Position numbers and translations under genes: made by a program
Notes under the pieces: model-generated
Databases searched by the model: none
Seen by the model: the letters and a program-made list of their open reading frames with translations, nothing else
What the model was told of the DNA's origin: nothing
NCBI GenBank assembly: GCA_029204225.1
Contig: CM055097.1
Span: forward strand, 67,306,972 to 67,370,971
Length of the DNA stretch: 64,000 nucleotides
Origin: Diphasiastrum complanatum
Taxonomy: Eukaryota > Streptophyta > Lycopodiopsida > Lycopodiales > Lycopodiaceae
Direction: 5' to 3'
Shown: positions 13,011 through 24,559 of the stretch, piece by piece
How the letters are laid out: the number at the start of each line of letters is the position of its first letter
Position numbering within the stretch: the stretch's first letter is position 1

Positions 13011-15640
13011 GTTAGCTTTTTCTCAAGCCTACTCAATCTCTTTTCTTGGTTAAAAATAATATGCAATCAATATTTTCAATGGCATGCCACGTGCAATTCT
13101 TTTAGAAGGCAGAGTCAAAGAAAATTCATGAAACTTGCAAAACATTTACATGAAAAATGTCAAAACTCATGTATGAGGATCTTGTAACTTGCTACTTAAG
13201 CTTTCCAAAAGATTCTAAACTTCAAGGCACATATCATTGAACTATATTTTGATATAGTAGAGCCCATAAAGATATTCGTAAATCAAGTGACTATTATTGT
13301 GATAAAATCTCACCACTAAAAAAGAATTTTTACTCTTAATTTTATGGATCACATTAAGAACATTGGCCCATCTACCTTAATACTAGCACATTCTTTGGAA
13401 TCATTTCTATATTGTGCAAAATACTGCAAGAAATCAACACATTGTAATAATAATCTTGCATATCAAAAGTAGCTGGTCTTCTTATTCAAGTATTGAACCC
13501 ACTCCCAAAATCACCACTAATTGTTCTAATCTTGACAAGTTCACTAGGATCAATGTATTTGGAACTTTGTGAATTTAGACAATAAGATCTTGAGAATTTC
13601 AAATTTTTTTTTTTAATTCTTCATTCCATGAATACGCTTACCAATCCTAGTTTTCATCACTGGTAGATCACCATACTACAATAGTATCACTATAATCTAT
13701 AGTCTCAACTAGGTTTCTCAATTGACTTAGAAGCACACACTATCTCTTTCATGTAAATCCCAATGTAGATAAACCACAATTTCTCTTATATTGAGTTTCT
13801 CTTGCCACAAGACAACTTTGAAATGCTCATTCTTTTGATCGTTTCATAGACAAGTCAATTGTCTATATCACTACTAACACATCCAACCAAATAAACATTA
13901 CCAGACCTATCCCAGCATACTCTTCAAAAATTGAAATTTTCATCTTAAAAATAGAGTTGATTGAGTATGGTATATCCTTTAGCTATGATTGTGCTTTGAG
14001 ATATACTAGAATCCCAATTAGAATGCATGGAACACGTCTCAATGAAAGGAGATAATGGAGATTGAAAGTGAACTTTAGGTCCATTTCACATTACATGCCT
14101 CACGAGTCCAAAACTTAAAATAAAGTCCTCCTATTGGTCTCGGAGAAAAAACGGGACTCCCACCCTTTCACATTAACATCCACTTGCCACTTATGTGGTA
14201 GATGACATGGTAGGGACCCACTCCCACATAGGGGCAAGTCAAATCCATTTTTTGGGCCAGCCAATGTCCCTTGACACGATGAGCTGCCCCTGGCATGTTG
14301 GCTTGCATTTTGAAGTTTTTCTAACCCTTCATTATAAATATTCCTTTCAATGAAATGCATTTCGATTTTGACCTTTCCAAAAGAAAGGTGATTGCTTGAA
14401 AAAAAATCTTAGAGCACCCTTCAACCTTTTAACATGAAAATTTTCATACTCGTATTTCGAAACACAACACCTTAAATAAAATGGACCAATCATATGTCAA
14501 GATTCAAATGGGCCAATCATATTGTAGTCCTTCATTTCACACTTACCAACTAAATGTGAAATGGGGGTGGTCAATTGCCCATCAACTCACTTGCCAAGAT
14601 TCAAAAAATGGGTGGCAAGTGAAAGGGTCAGGCAAAGGGACTTGCCGGTAGTCTAAAACCAGCCTTAATCTCTTCTAGCACCAGCTTGGAGCAAGATTAC
14701 ACCTGAAGAAGATCAAATCTCAATGCTTCTCACAATTTATGACAGATTACTTCACAAAAGAATATACATTCATGCAATTGAAAGTGCCATCAAATTTGCA
14801 CCAAATGGCCATCATCAGGATAAATGTATTATTTGCTAAACGACAAGAGGCTAATAACCTGGGATATTTCGATAAAGACCTTCTTCCAATTTCTCACGTA
14901 TAGTTCAAAAAAATAGTCATAGAAATTAGAAATTAGAAGCTCTGATTGTGCATTGCTTCTGTGCATGGTCAGCTTGCAAGCAAATGTTGTGATGTTTCTT
15001 CAGACTCTTGAAATTCGATAGATAAATAACAACACTTAGTGTTTTCAACCTCAAAACGAACTGGTTCCAAAATAAGGGATAACATCCTTTTGGATCGACC
15101 ATAGGTTAAGGCTATAAAGTGCCAGTAAATGCATTGCTGAAGTGAACCTGAGAAGAAAACACAGCAATTTTATGCTGTTTTACATTTTCATTGACAAACC
15201 AACTGCTTCCAAATTTACCTATTTTATTGCAGTGTTATGTTGTCAAGATTGAAAGGTGAAAAAATGCCATGACATAATTCTGACCTGCATCCTTTGGCAG
15301 CTTGTTGTTCAGCCGATTACTCCTCATTAGCCACTGATAATTATAGAGTGTGCATACTCAGGAAGTGCAAGATTAAAAGTCACTGAAAATTGCAATATTA
15401 GAAAAGGATAAGGGTTATAATGTCTTTGTTCTGCTGTTTTGACGATCAGGAAGGCTAGAAATTCTAATGAGATCAAGGAACTAAGGAATAAAAGAATGAG
15501 CAGAGGTGCTTATATATCCAGTACATGTGCTCAGCTACCAAAAGATTTTTTATCCACTCCAATCCAAAAAACTGATCACGAGTGATTTAAAATGCAAAAT
15601 AGATTTGCATTTCAAGGAAAAGAAAAGATGAACCTGGCCA
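13011..15640. other. Intergenic, no gene recognised
   Basis: A 2.6-kb stretch between the copia relic and the 3' end of the glycosyltransferase gene. A short inverted pair (ccatttcacatt at 14081-14092 and aatgtgaaatgg at 14552-14563) brackets about 480 bp containing several ccaatcat motifs. This could be a decayed MITE, but no target duplication is clear. Otherwise I see nothing. Confidence 0.4.
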
Positions 15641-15655
15641 CCCTCTTATGAAAAA

Positions 15656-17200
15656 TTACGAGTATTTGGTCTTCTGCACAGGGCAATCTGTTGGCTGAGG
15701 ATAATGGCAGTATCTCTCATTCTTCATGCACAGAAATAGACGCTCATATGCAGTTCCCATTTTGGAGGCAGTGAACATGAGTGATGCGTAATCCAGGCAC
15801 TTCTCTCCTTTCTGTTTGAGTACTTTATTTCCATCCTTTATCACATTCTCCATTGTCCTCACCAGAGAACCAACATTCGGGGAAAATGTATACCCAACAT
15901 CTTTGCTCACAATGACGCTTCTGGTGATGCTGGAGAAGTGTGTGGCAAGAAGGGGCTTGCCACACTGCATCGCCTCCAGCAGGGTGTGATCTAAGCCTTG
16001 TGCTCTGAGCGTCGGATTGACAAAGATATCGATTGCATTGTAGAATTCCGCAAGCTCCAATGGTGTCATTGGGCCAAGCATCTTCGCAAATGGTTCCAGC
16101 TCTCGGTACTTATCCCCCCACGGGCCATCACCAGCTACTAGAAGGTAGATGCCTGTGTGCTTCAACAGAATCTCAGAGAAAGCTTCAAAGAGAATGGGAT
16201 GGCCTTTGTCTCTAACAAGCCGGCCCGCTGCTCCCATCACAAGCTTGGCGTTAGGAGGGATTCCATACTTCTCTCGGAAAGCTGCCCCTTTGATAGGGTC
16301 AGGACGGAACCTGGTCTCATCCACTCCGTTCACAATTATGTGCACATTCTCCAGCGGGATCTCATAAATTGTGCGAAGAACATCGCCCACATAGTCACTG
16401 GTTGCTACATGGTGCTTGTAACTGTGAAAGAATTTCACTTCGTCTGCCAATCTAAACAGATGCTCCGAAAGGGATTTTTGAAGATCGTCACTTCTCGCTT
16501 CTCCGGGCTTGCGGATGAGATCCTGGACAACAGTTGAATGAATGATCTCATACGCGATTCCATGCCATGATGCTGCCAGATTCGGAACATCGCGAGCTCT
16601 CCAATGTGGCAGAGCAACACTCTCACTATGAACTACATCAAATGGTAAGGTTTTGTTACGATCCAGAAATTTTTCCCAGGCGACATTGTAGTCAAAGCTG
16701 CCCCCTGAGTTGGGAGGCAGAAAATGCACATGTAAACCACCATCGTCTACATCTTTAGGCGGACTACCATCTGCAGGAATGGTGTACACATGCACTTCAT
16801 GGCCACGATTTGCCAAGACAGTATGAAGAGTCAAGGCATGGCGCTCTAGTCCGCCTGGCACGCCTCCCACAGGCCACTTTTTCACGAACAGCGCCATTGT
16901 AAGCTTCTCAGGAGGAGGACCAAAGCACAATCTGTTCCATGACGTCTCAAGCTCACGCAAATCACCTGACCATGGCTTACGATGCTCGTTCTGTCCCCTT
17001 TCCTGCTTGCTGCTTTCTGCTATTGATCCCACTCTGCGATCGGCATGACAGAAGGACTTATACAAATTTAGGGCGTAAAACAGCATCGATGCTGCAATGA
17101 GGATCAGCCAGACACAATGCCATGTGCACACAACACGTTTGGCCGCCCCGCGCCATCGCCCCAATCCTCCTGCCGTCACCTCCTTACTTCCCAATCCCAT
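15656..17200 (-). CDS. GT4-like (GT-B fold) glycosyltransferase, type II membrane protein
   Basis: A single 514-codon frame without introns, starting at the ATG at 17200-17198. A short basic N-terminus is followed by one hydrophobic helix (about residues 25-47), the layout of a Golgi type II enzyme. The lumenal part is a GT-B glycosyltransferase. The N-terminal Rossmann half has the glycine-rich PVGGVPGGLERHALTL acceptor-side motif. The C-terminal half has GAAGRLVRDKGH, LLVAGDGP and then NPTLRAQGLDHTLLEAMQCG, the donor-binding region of CAZy family GT4. The residue eight positions before the conserved Glu is Gln, so the usual E-x7-E pair reads Q-x7-E. From memory it resembles an uncharacterised Arabidopsis group (At1g19710/At1g75420). 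The sugar donor and acceptor are unknown. The frame is intact and the upstream side carries GA-rich tandem repeats. Confidence 0.9.
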   Translation of the reverse strand: MGLGSKEVTAGGLGRWRGAAKRVVCTWHCVWLILIAASMLFYALNLYKSFCHADRRVGSIAESSKQERGQNEHRKPWSGDLRELETSWNRLCFGPPPEKLTMALFVKKWPVGGVPGGLERHALTLHTVLANRGHEVHVYTIPADGSPPKDVDDGGLHVHFLPPNSGGSFDYNVAWEKFLDRNKTLPFDVVHSESVALPHWRARDVPNLAASWHGIAYEIIHSTVVQDLIRKPGEARSDDLQKSLSEHLFRLADEVKFFHSYKHHVATSDYVGDVLRTIYEIPLENVHIIVNGVDETRFRPDPIKGAAFREKYGIPPNAKLVMGAAGRLVRDKGHPILFEAFSEILLKHTGIYLLVAGDGPWGDKYRELEPFAKMLGPMTPLELAEFYNAIDIFVNPTLRAQGLDHTLLEAMQCGKPLLATHFSSITRSVIVSKDVGYTFSPNVGSLVRTMENVIKDGNKVLKQKGEKCLDYASLMFTASKMGTAYERLFLCMKNERYCHYPQPTDCPVQKTKYS

Positions 17201-17213
17201 ACTTCCAACCTTG

Positions 17214-17650
17214 TCTTCCTTCTTCTATGCCCTTAGTAACAAATCCTTGCTTCTCAAACACTCCCTCCCATATCTCATCCTTCCTCTCCTTTTGTTGCAC
17301 AATCAATCTTCCCTCCCTTTTCTATCTGACATTACATTCTCTCTAAAATGTTCCCTCTTCTTCTATATTCAGCTAATTTGTCCTCATTCTATGGCCTCGC
17401 TACCAAACCCTCCCCGCCATATCCATCCCTTACTCTGCTTCCGCTGCCCAATCAATCTTCCCTCTCTTTCTATTTGAACTCACACTCTCCAAAATGTTCC
17501 CTCTTCTTTTGATCTTGAAGTAACTTGTCCTCCTCCTATGGCCTTGCTTCCCAAACCCTCGCTGCCATATCCATCAAGACCTCTCTGTCCGCCGCACAAT
17601 CTATTCTTCAACTCTGTTCTATCTGACCTAGCACTTCCCCTACTGTTTTC
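17214..17650. repeat. Diverged tandem triplication upstream of the GT4 gene
   Basis: Three pyrimidine-rich units lie directly upstream of the start codon: 17214-17380 (167 bp), 17381-17527 (147 bp) and 17528 to about 17650 (partial). Each begins tcct..ttctatggcc or a close variant. Units 1 and 2 share caatcaatcttccctc, and the same core is decayed in unit 3. Units 1 and 2 also share aaaatgttccctcttctt. Seen from the gene, the leader or promoter is purine-rich. It is a local duplication, not a known element. Confidence 0.75.
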
Positions 17651-17871
17651 CACCCCAAGGCATTCACTCTGCCATCTCGCAAACCCCCCAATTCTGGTTC
17701 CCTTTCTTCTTCTAGCAAGCTGCATTTACATTCAAATACGCCTTCTTCTCTGCGGTGCCAGTTAGCAAGCACTCAGATGAAACTAGGAACAAGTCTCATT
17801 GACCAATCAACGAAAGAAATGAAGCATTGCCTCACAAAAACTGAGCTCTAGGCTTCCTCTCGTGCTTGTTT

Positions 17872-18266
17872 TGATCTTCATAACTGATGGATCGGAGGTA
17901 GGCATGGTCTATATCATAAAAAATAAAGTAAGCATCGAGACCCATTTGACCTTCAGTATTGATAGATCGACAAAAGCTGCAGGCACAGTGCATATTATAC
18001 AAAATAAAGTAAGGATCTGGACACATTTGATCATCACAATTGATGGATCGGCAACAGCTGCAGGCAAGATTTATATTATACAAAATAAAGTAAGGATCGG
18101 GACGCGGATGATCTTCATAAAATTGATGGATCAGCAACAGCTGCAGGCAAGGTTTATATCATATAAAATAAAGTAAGGATCGGGACACATTTGATGTTCA
18201 TAATTGATGGATGGGCAACAGCTGCAGGCAAGGTTTATATTATGCAAAATAAAGTAAGGATCGGGA
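17872..18266. repeat. Five-copy ~80-bp minisatellite
   Basis: The marker aaataaagtaag occurs at 17921, 18002, 18082, 18166 and 18247, giving spacings of 81, 80, 84 and 81 bp. Each unit also carries attgatggatcg, caacagctgcaggcaa and tttatattatac or close variants. The later units are more alike than the first. No coding potential is convincing; open frames through it reflect the repeat. Confidence 0.9.
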
Positions 18267-18269
18267 CAG

Positions 18270-19330
18270 AGGAGGCACAGAAGAGCAGGTGAGCTCAAAA
18301 GCTGACAGGGCAGGAGGCAAAGGCAAGACGGGAAAGAAGGTTTCCTACGACATCGCACAGCAGAGCTACCATGGCTTCGTATATCCAATCCCACCAGCAA
18401 GCATATTCAGTCTTACCGGTAGCTGCAAAATCTTGAGATCAAAACCCAAAAAACCCAAAAAAGATACGAAATCATCTTGAGATCAAACCCAAAAAAGATA
18501 CGAAATCACGAAGCAAAAACAGAAAAGAAGAAGACAAAATGGAGTGAAGAATAAAAGAAGAAGAAAAAATGCAGTAAAAATGCATGGATTTGGTGAGGAA
18601 TGAGGTTTATTTTGTATTATTGGGTGTGAGTTGTGGGGACATGACACCGACATGAGTCTTTTGGCATTAAATTAAAACAATTCATTATGGGGGATAGGGT
18701 GGTCTTTTCAAACACATGTGTTTCAACTTCCTTCCTCACCACGCCAATGGATTCACACTTGAGATGATATCACATCTACATGTGCTGGTGAAATATCAAA
18801 ATCTCTTGTCCCACAAACTCTATCTCAATGTGGGAGTGAAGTCATTGATTGGAGATGATATCATTTTCATGTGCGAGTGAGAGATTAGAATCTTCTTCTA
18901 CCAAAAACTCTCTCAATGTGGGAGTGAAGCCACATGTGGTGGTGAAAGATTAGAATCTTATTTTACCCGTAATGCCTTGTGCTCAGGTGTCCTTTGTATT
19001 TTGGGACCACCTCCATGAGCATAATGTCGATCCAATTTTCTCTCTCCAATGAATCTGTCATTCTATCTCCTCTCTTCAATGGAATTCACTTTCTTTCTTC
19101 TCTCTCCGCTGGAATGCACGTTCTCTCTCCGGTGCATTTGCACGTTCTCTCTCCTCTCTCCGGTGGAATGTGCATGTGCTATGTTGCAGCCCGTCATTGG
19201 CTGTCCACATCCACATTCCACCACAAACATAAAAAAATTTGCGAAAAAAAAAACGGCAATAAACCGAAATCGTACGGCCAAAAAACGAAAACGAAAAAAA
19301 AAAAAAAAAACTTTGCACAATGGCATTACG
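18270..19330. other. Intergenic with short repeated segments
   Basis: Purine-rich DNA (18300-18560) is followed by three copies of a short motif, ctcaatgtgggagtgaag, at about 18834, 18913 and 19460. There is a CT-rich block around 19040-19150 and an A-rich stretch at 19220-19310. It is probably a relic of a non-autonomous transposon. No gene is recognised. Confidence 0.4.
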
Positions 19331-19332
19331 TA

Positions 19333-19446
19333 GGGGAAGGCCCGAAGCCCTCGGGCCTTCCTTGCTGGTAGGGGCCTACCCTCGAGCTCCCGCCCTCGGG
19401 CAAGGGCCCTCCCAGCAAGGAAGGCCCTCAGGCAGGGCCTTCCCCC
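19333..19446. repeat. GC-rich imperfect hairpin (inverted repeat)
   Basis: Two ~35-nt arms, 19333-19367 and 19412-19446, are reverse complements with few mismatches; ccagcaaggaaggccc is perfectly paired. The spacer is about 44 bp. The GC content is far above that of the surroundings, and an A-rich run (19220-19310) lies just to the left. It could be a non-autonomous transposon core or a transcribed hairpin. I cannot assign a family. Confidence 0.75.
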
Positions 19447-19459
19447 CCACAAAAATATC

Positions 19460-20550
19460 TCAATGTGGGAGTGAAGTCAACCAAGTCAATGTGATATGGA
19501 CTATACAAAATCTTCATGTGGATAGCAATTGATTGGTTACCTAAATTATCACTCACGTATAAGTTGTTAAGGGCAATAACAAACACTTGGCATGTTATGG
19601 TTGTCAAGAGGAGCTTGATTTAGGCCATAACAAAGTTTCAAAAAAAGCATTTAATCTCAACCATACATTTGCAACTACTACATCAGGTATCCTTCATTTG
19701 ACAAAGGTATCCTTCATTTGACAACTGGCTACCCTCCTATCGTAGGTTTCGCCACTCCTGCTGCTCAATCTGCTACCGTCGGTAGCCAACCTCCTCATGA
19801 AGGATACCTCGTACATAGCTCATGTGGCAACCAATTTGTTTGTTATCCATGTGATCATGATCTTGAAAAACTCACACTATTACACAATAGAAGCCTAAGT
19901 ACCTCGAGTCTTCCACCTTCCATCTATGAATGTTCATAGCTTTGCTACGTCCATAATTAACTAAGGTTAATAAGCCCCTAACATTAGGCTAGGAAAACCT
20001 ACAAGAGGTTGGTGGATAACTTGAGAGCTCAAAAGTAGGCTCCAATTTGGTGCTTGAGCAGGACCTAGGCTTTAGTGTGTGCCACAAGCTGCACCCAAGC
20101 CTAGAGTTCAATAGTATAAAAGAAACATGCCTTGTAGGCCATTTTGGTGGCCCATTGTGGGCATAGTGTGGTATGAGTTTTTGTGTGGCCCTGTTAGGGG
20201 TATTCTCGTGTAAATAAATAAATTAGTCGGAAATAGTAGAAATATGTTGCGAGGGTCGTGGCTTCCTGTGTGTATAAGCCCATAACCCAATGAGCACTTG
20301 TAAATAAATCATTTTTTAATAAACTAGACTTTGGGCCATGTAAATAAAATAATATTAGAAGTTCAAAGTTTAAGTTAAACTTAAGTTCCTAAGTTTAAGT
20401 TAAACTTAAGTTCCTAAGTTTTGTGATTAGTCAAAAGTCAAATGGTGGTAGGTGGGGTGTGCTTCTTTGTGCACCATAAATTAATTTGTGTTTCTTTTGA
20501 AGGTTGTGGATTTCAATCCCACCTTCTTGGTGATGCCCTGGATGATTGTC
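19460..20550. other. Intergenic, small tandem duplications only
   Basis: A 20-bp unit (aggtatccttcatttgacaa type) is duplicated at about 19687-19725. A 25-bp unit containing the palindrome-like aagtttaagttaaacttaag is duplicated at about 20367-20415. No gene or RNA is recognised. Confidence 0.45.
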
Positions 20551-20553
20551 GAA

Positions 20554-21540
20554 TGCTCTAATACCACTGTTGCGGATCCTTCGACTTCGGATCTCCGAGC
20601 AGCTCTAATACCACTGATGTGGGATCGGTGACTTCGAACACTTCGAAGTCGTGCAATCGCGATTGACTGATATGAGCTCAGATGGAGCTGATCTGTCCGG
20701 GGAAACTACTACTTCATTCTGTGATCAGACATCCTCTGAACGACAGATAGCTATTGCTAATCTTATACTAAGTTATGAATAGTAGATAACGTCAAATGAC
20801 AACGAAAGTATATCCACTTATGAATTAAGCAAGCATCATAACATTCAGAGATTGCATAAATTGATGAGCAGAAGAACTGTTACTTGTCTATATTACCAAA
20901 ATCAAGTATACAACAATGATCTTTTGAGCGATGTCTGTTTTCCATATCAGCACGTTGCGCAAGAGAGGTATTCTCTCTCACGAATAGAAACTAGCTACTG
21001 CTAATTCTATGTAAGTGTGAGTATGGTGATGTGTGTCTGCTATTGCATGACTAACACCCATCCACTACTTCCACATACACTCTGTGTATGCTTCTCTCTG
21101 TATCTGTATCCGACCTCCAATACCTATAGCATGCTTGGTCTGATTAGAAGAACTAATTAGCTAACTATTACAAGATAGTTTAAGCTAAAACATCAGTTAA
21201 CTACGTCTTGCTACTTTGCTTAACTACAAGGACTTAACGATTGAGTCGTGACATTCAAACTGTCACGCTTGTCGAGCCTTGATCTCGAAGTCGACGTACT
21301 TGACGTTTGACGTGGTTGGTCTCGAAGTCGACGTGCTCGACTTTTGGCTTTGGCACTTTGCTGGGGTTGAGTTCTTGTCGGGGACGTCGGACATTTCTGC
21401 CGAGTCGGGGACTTCGACCTTTGGGGAATGGTTTGCCTTCGGGGACTTCTGCCACTTCGACCACTTTGGCTGATTCTTGACTTCGGCGTCGTCGATGACT
21501 TCGGTTGAGATTGGTGCCTTGGCAGTGCGTTGGCATCGAG
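20554..21540 (-). mobile_element. Partial copia LTR with duplicated degenerate tRNA-Met PBS
   Basis: Two close matches to the reverse complement of the tRNA-Met PBS (gctctaatacca) lie near 20555 and 20612. The second is followed, after a few bases, by tgtgggatcgg, a plausible LTR start for a minus-strand element. The stretch then shows repeated cttcgaagtcgacg and cttcggggacttc motifs (21240-21520). It ends where homology to the LTR of element X begins (about 21541). No internal coding region is attached, so this is a fragment joined to element X. Confidence 0.45.
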
Positions 21541-22816
21541 GGACTTAGATCGAATAGAGGAATGTCTGGTAGGTGTCAAAGACAACCATGAAGAGAGCAC
21601 AACAATTAGGCGTCTGAGACAACCATGCTACCTTCGAAATTAGACATTCCGAATTGAGTGAGCGTCATTGAGAAAGAAAATTATCAGAAAGCATTCGTAG
21701 TGGAATACACATAAGAAAATAGAGAATCTGAATTAAGCTTATTGTGAAGAATGGTTCACAATAGTGACGCACTATGTGCAGTGATCTTACTTAGCTATCC
21801 ACAGATTAAATAATTATCTCTATTTCTTGAATAGCTTTCACTCTCTCGGATATCTCTGATTCTGTGGAGTCAGATAGTTAAGACACAATGGAGTTCGCGC
21901 AGGAACTCTGATTCACTCTTCTCCACTTGCATGTGTGTTTATTACGTGAGTTGTTGTTATGTATACCTACATGGAACAGTTAAGAGACTGTGTGGGAAAT
22001 GAGCGTGAAACAACGCAGTTACTAAAAAGGTACTAAAGTGAACTATGACGTGGTCTGCGTCGGACGGGGCAATGTGGATGACGTGTATAAAGTCCTACAC
22101 ACAAGATACCATCTAAGCATATCAATTAAAGCAACAACACAAGGGAACGGGTGGTGGATAAGCCAATCCAACCAAACCTAGATCGTATGGATCTAGCCCC
22201 CAAGCTATGAATCAATCACGGTCATGGAAAGAGGAATCACACTAGCAGCATGTAGCTACCAATCACAAAATCAAGCATACACTAGTGAGAGCCCAATAGG
22301 TATACTTATACCCTCCAAGGCCCATGCACCACTAGCAATGCATTGTGACACCTCATTGGACACCTCTGCAGCCTATCTGGGCCATGTCATCCAGTTCTCT
22401 AATGACTCACTGATAGACCCATACCAACTCCACCACCATGTGTTTAGGCCTACAACCATTAATTATGACTATGTACACAGAAGGGCCTCAATTCCCTTAT
22501 TGTCACAATTAACTTACGAGTTGTTGGTCTACTGGTCCCAAGCATGGACATGCTACCCGAGACCAGACATGGGCATGACAACATGGACCTCAAACTCAAA
22601 GAGTTCGTCGTCGATCCTGCTTCTGCTCCAGTTGGTTGATTGCACAGACGTTCGACTTCAGAGAGTAAGGCTACGGTGTTGTTGTAGAGAGCGAGAGAGA
22701 GTGTATGTTTACATAGTGTACTGGTGTTCAGGACGAATTTGAATGATTTGAGTTCTAATTACCAGAATTCTGATGATTCGAATTCAAGTAAGTTGGAGTG
22801 ATGCTTAATTCCAACA
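21541..22816 (-). repeat. 3' LTR of element X with a ~490-bp insertion
   Basis: It aligns by eye to 25078-25877: aatgtctggtaggtgtcaaagacaa.. and gaccatgctacc-type segments are shared, as is the end gatgcttaattccaaca. The alignment breaks at about 22091-22588, where unrelated sequence with its own open frame interrupts what is continuous in the partner LTR (ggatgacgtgg|acctcaaac). The first ~90 bp of the partner LTR are also absent here. Confidence 0.75.
22091..22588. other. Unknown ~490-bp segment inserted in the X LTR
   Basis: It is absent from the partner LTR. It is part of a 172-codon plus-strand open frame (22224-22742) that runs on into the LTR, and I recognise no protein in it. Short related bases (gacgtg and caacatg) sit at the edges, but no clean target duplication is visible. 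It could be a small non-autonomous transposon or captured host DNA. Confidence 0.5.
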
Positions 22817-22888
22817 TTTTCCCTTAAGCTTAACTCCTAGGATCCTGAATGAAGTTGAGCAAGCTACATAATCAACATGCTTTTCTGT

Positions 22889-24253
22889 TTACATAGGCTT
22901 AGTCAAGATATCAGCCAACATACTAGCAGTAGGACAGTAACTTAATTCAACATCTTTATTCTGAACTTTCTCTCCAAGAAAATGAAATCGAACTTCAATG
23001 TGTTTAGTTTTGGAGTGAGTCCATGGGTTCAGAGATAGAGCAATGCAGCTCTGATTGTCACAATAGAGTATAGTTGGACTGATTTGAGAGATCATAAGAT
23101 CTTGAAGCAATCTTCTAAGCCAGATGATTTGCTTCACTGTAGAGGTAGTTGTAACATATTCTGATTCTATGGAGGACAAAGAAATGCATTTCTACTTTCG
23201 ACTATTCCAAGAAATGGGTCCTCCTGCTAGAAAGCAAAGATAGCCAAATGTGGATTTTCTTGTGTCCACATTACCAGCCCAATCAGAGTCACAATAAATA
23301 AGTAATGTCAAGGCATCCTCTGTATTTTCATTGTAACACAAAGCATAGTTCTTAGTGGCTTGAATGTATCTTAGTGCTCTGAGTAGAGCCTCCCAGTGAG
23401 GTAGGCTGAGATTTAACATAAACAGTGACAATGTGTTGACTGTAAATGCTAGACCAGGTCTGGTGCAGACCATGGCATACATGGTCTGGTGCAGACCATG
23501 ACATATATGATCGATCCGACTATCGATTAATAAGGGTAGTTGCACATCTGTTTCTTTTTTGCATTAGTTTTTGGGCACATATCCTTTGACAGTTGGAATC
23601 CTAGGTCCATAGGCAAGTCTATTGACTTGCAGTTTTCCATGCCATACCTGTAGAATACACTGGTTAGATACCTTTCTTGACTTAACATGATACTTCTCTT
23701 CGCTCTGTCTCTAGTTATCTTGATTCCCAGAAGGTAGTGCACAGGGCCTGAATCAGTCATTTTGAATTCCTTCGGCAAAAGTGTCTTTGTCTCATGAAGC
23801 AACTGATTCGAATTGTTGATGATTAGTCAGTCATCAACATATAGTGCTATTATGACATAGCTTGAGCCTCTATGTTTGAGATAAACATTAGAGTCAGCAG
23901 AGTTAGGAATGAAGTCGTGCTGCAACAAGAATCAATTGATTATATCAAATTAGGCCCTTGGAGCTTGCTTGCCCATAGAGAGCTTTCTGCAGCTTACATA
24001 CTTTGTGTTCTTGGCCTTGAAGGACGTAACCCTCAAGTTGATAGATTTAAATGTCTTCTTGTATATATCCATTCAGAAAGGTTGTCTGAACATCCATTTG
24101 GTGAACTTCCAGATCTTCGACAGCTGTGAAGGTGAATAAAGATGGAATTGACTGAAGTCTTACAACTGGACTATATGTCTCAGTGTAGTAAATCCCATAG
24201 GTTTGTTTGTAACCTTTGATGACTAGATGAACAGCTTTAAGTTGAAGATCCAC
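22889..24253 (-). pseudogene. Element X reverse transcriptase-RNase H
   Basis: In minus-strand order: RT N-terminal part (24253-24047, VHQMDVQTTFLNGYIQEDI), a LYVDD catalytic box at about 23850, RT C-terminal part (23802-23527, FKMTDSGPVHYLLGIKI) and the connection with the start of RNase H (23545-23192, CDSDWAGNVDTRKST). The rest of RNase H (23179-22889) has IESEYVT, LYCDNQSC and ADILTKPM. The acidic RNase H residues are present, but frameshifts and stops separate the blocks. It is not translatable as one polyprotein. Confidence 0.85.
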
Positions 24254-24559
24254 TTACTGTCGATGATCTTTGCATCTATAGGAGCTTTGACAAAATGCTA
24301 GGTCTTGTTCTTCATCAATGAATTGTACTCACATGCATGGCAGAACACTAGTTGTCTGCATTCAAACTCAACAATGCTTCTGTTACTGAAGTAGGTTCAT
24401 TGTTGTTGATGAATGCCTGAGGAGTAAAACGATCAGGTTCTTGTCAATGTCGTGCAGATCTCGACATAAGAGACAACATCTTCGTCTAATACTAGCGAAC
24501 CTACTACAGCTAATTGATTGAGTAGCTATTTGAATTTGTTTAGATGATTAGTGAATGAG

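Noticed and set aside
14115-14360. An 81-codon minus-strand gene
   Set aside because: No motif, no neighbouring exons, and it lies in repeat-like DNA.
17872-18266. A CRISPR-like repeat array
   Set aside because: The repeats are whole ~80-bp tandem units without unique spacers, and the DNA is from a plant nucleus.
22224-22742. A 172-codon host gene on the plus strand
   Set aside because: The frame runs from the unknown insert into LTR sequence and has no recognisable domain or introns.
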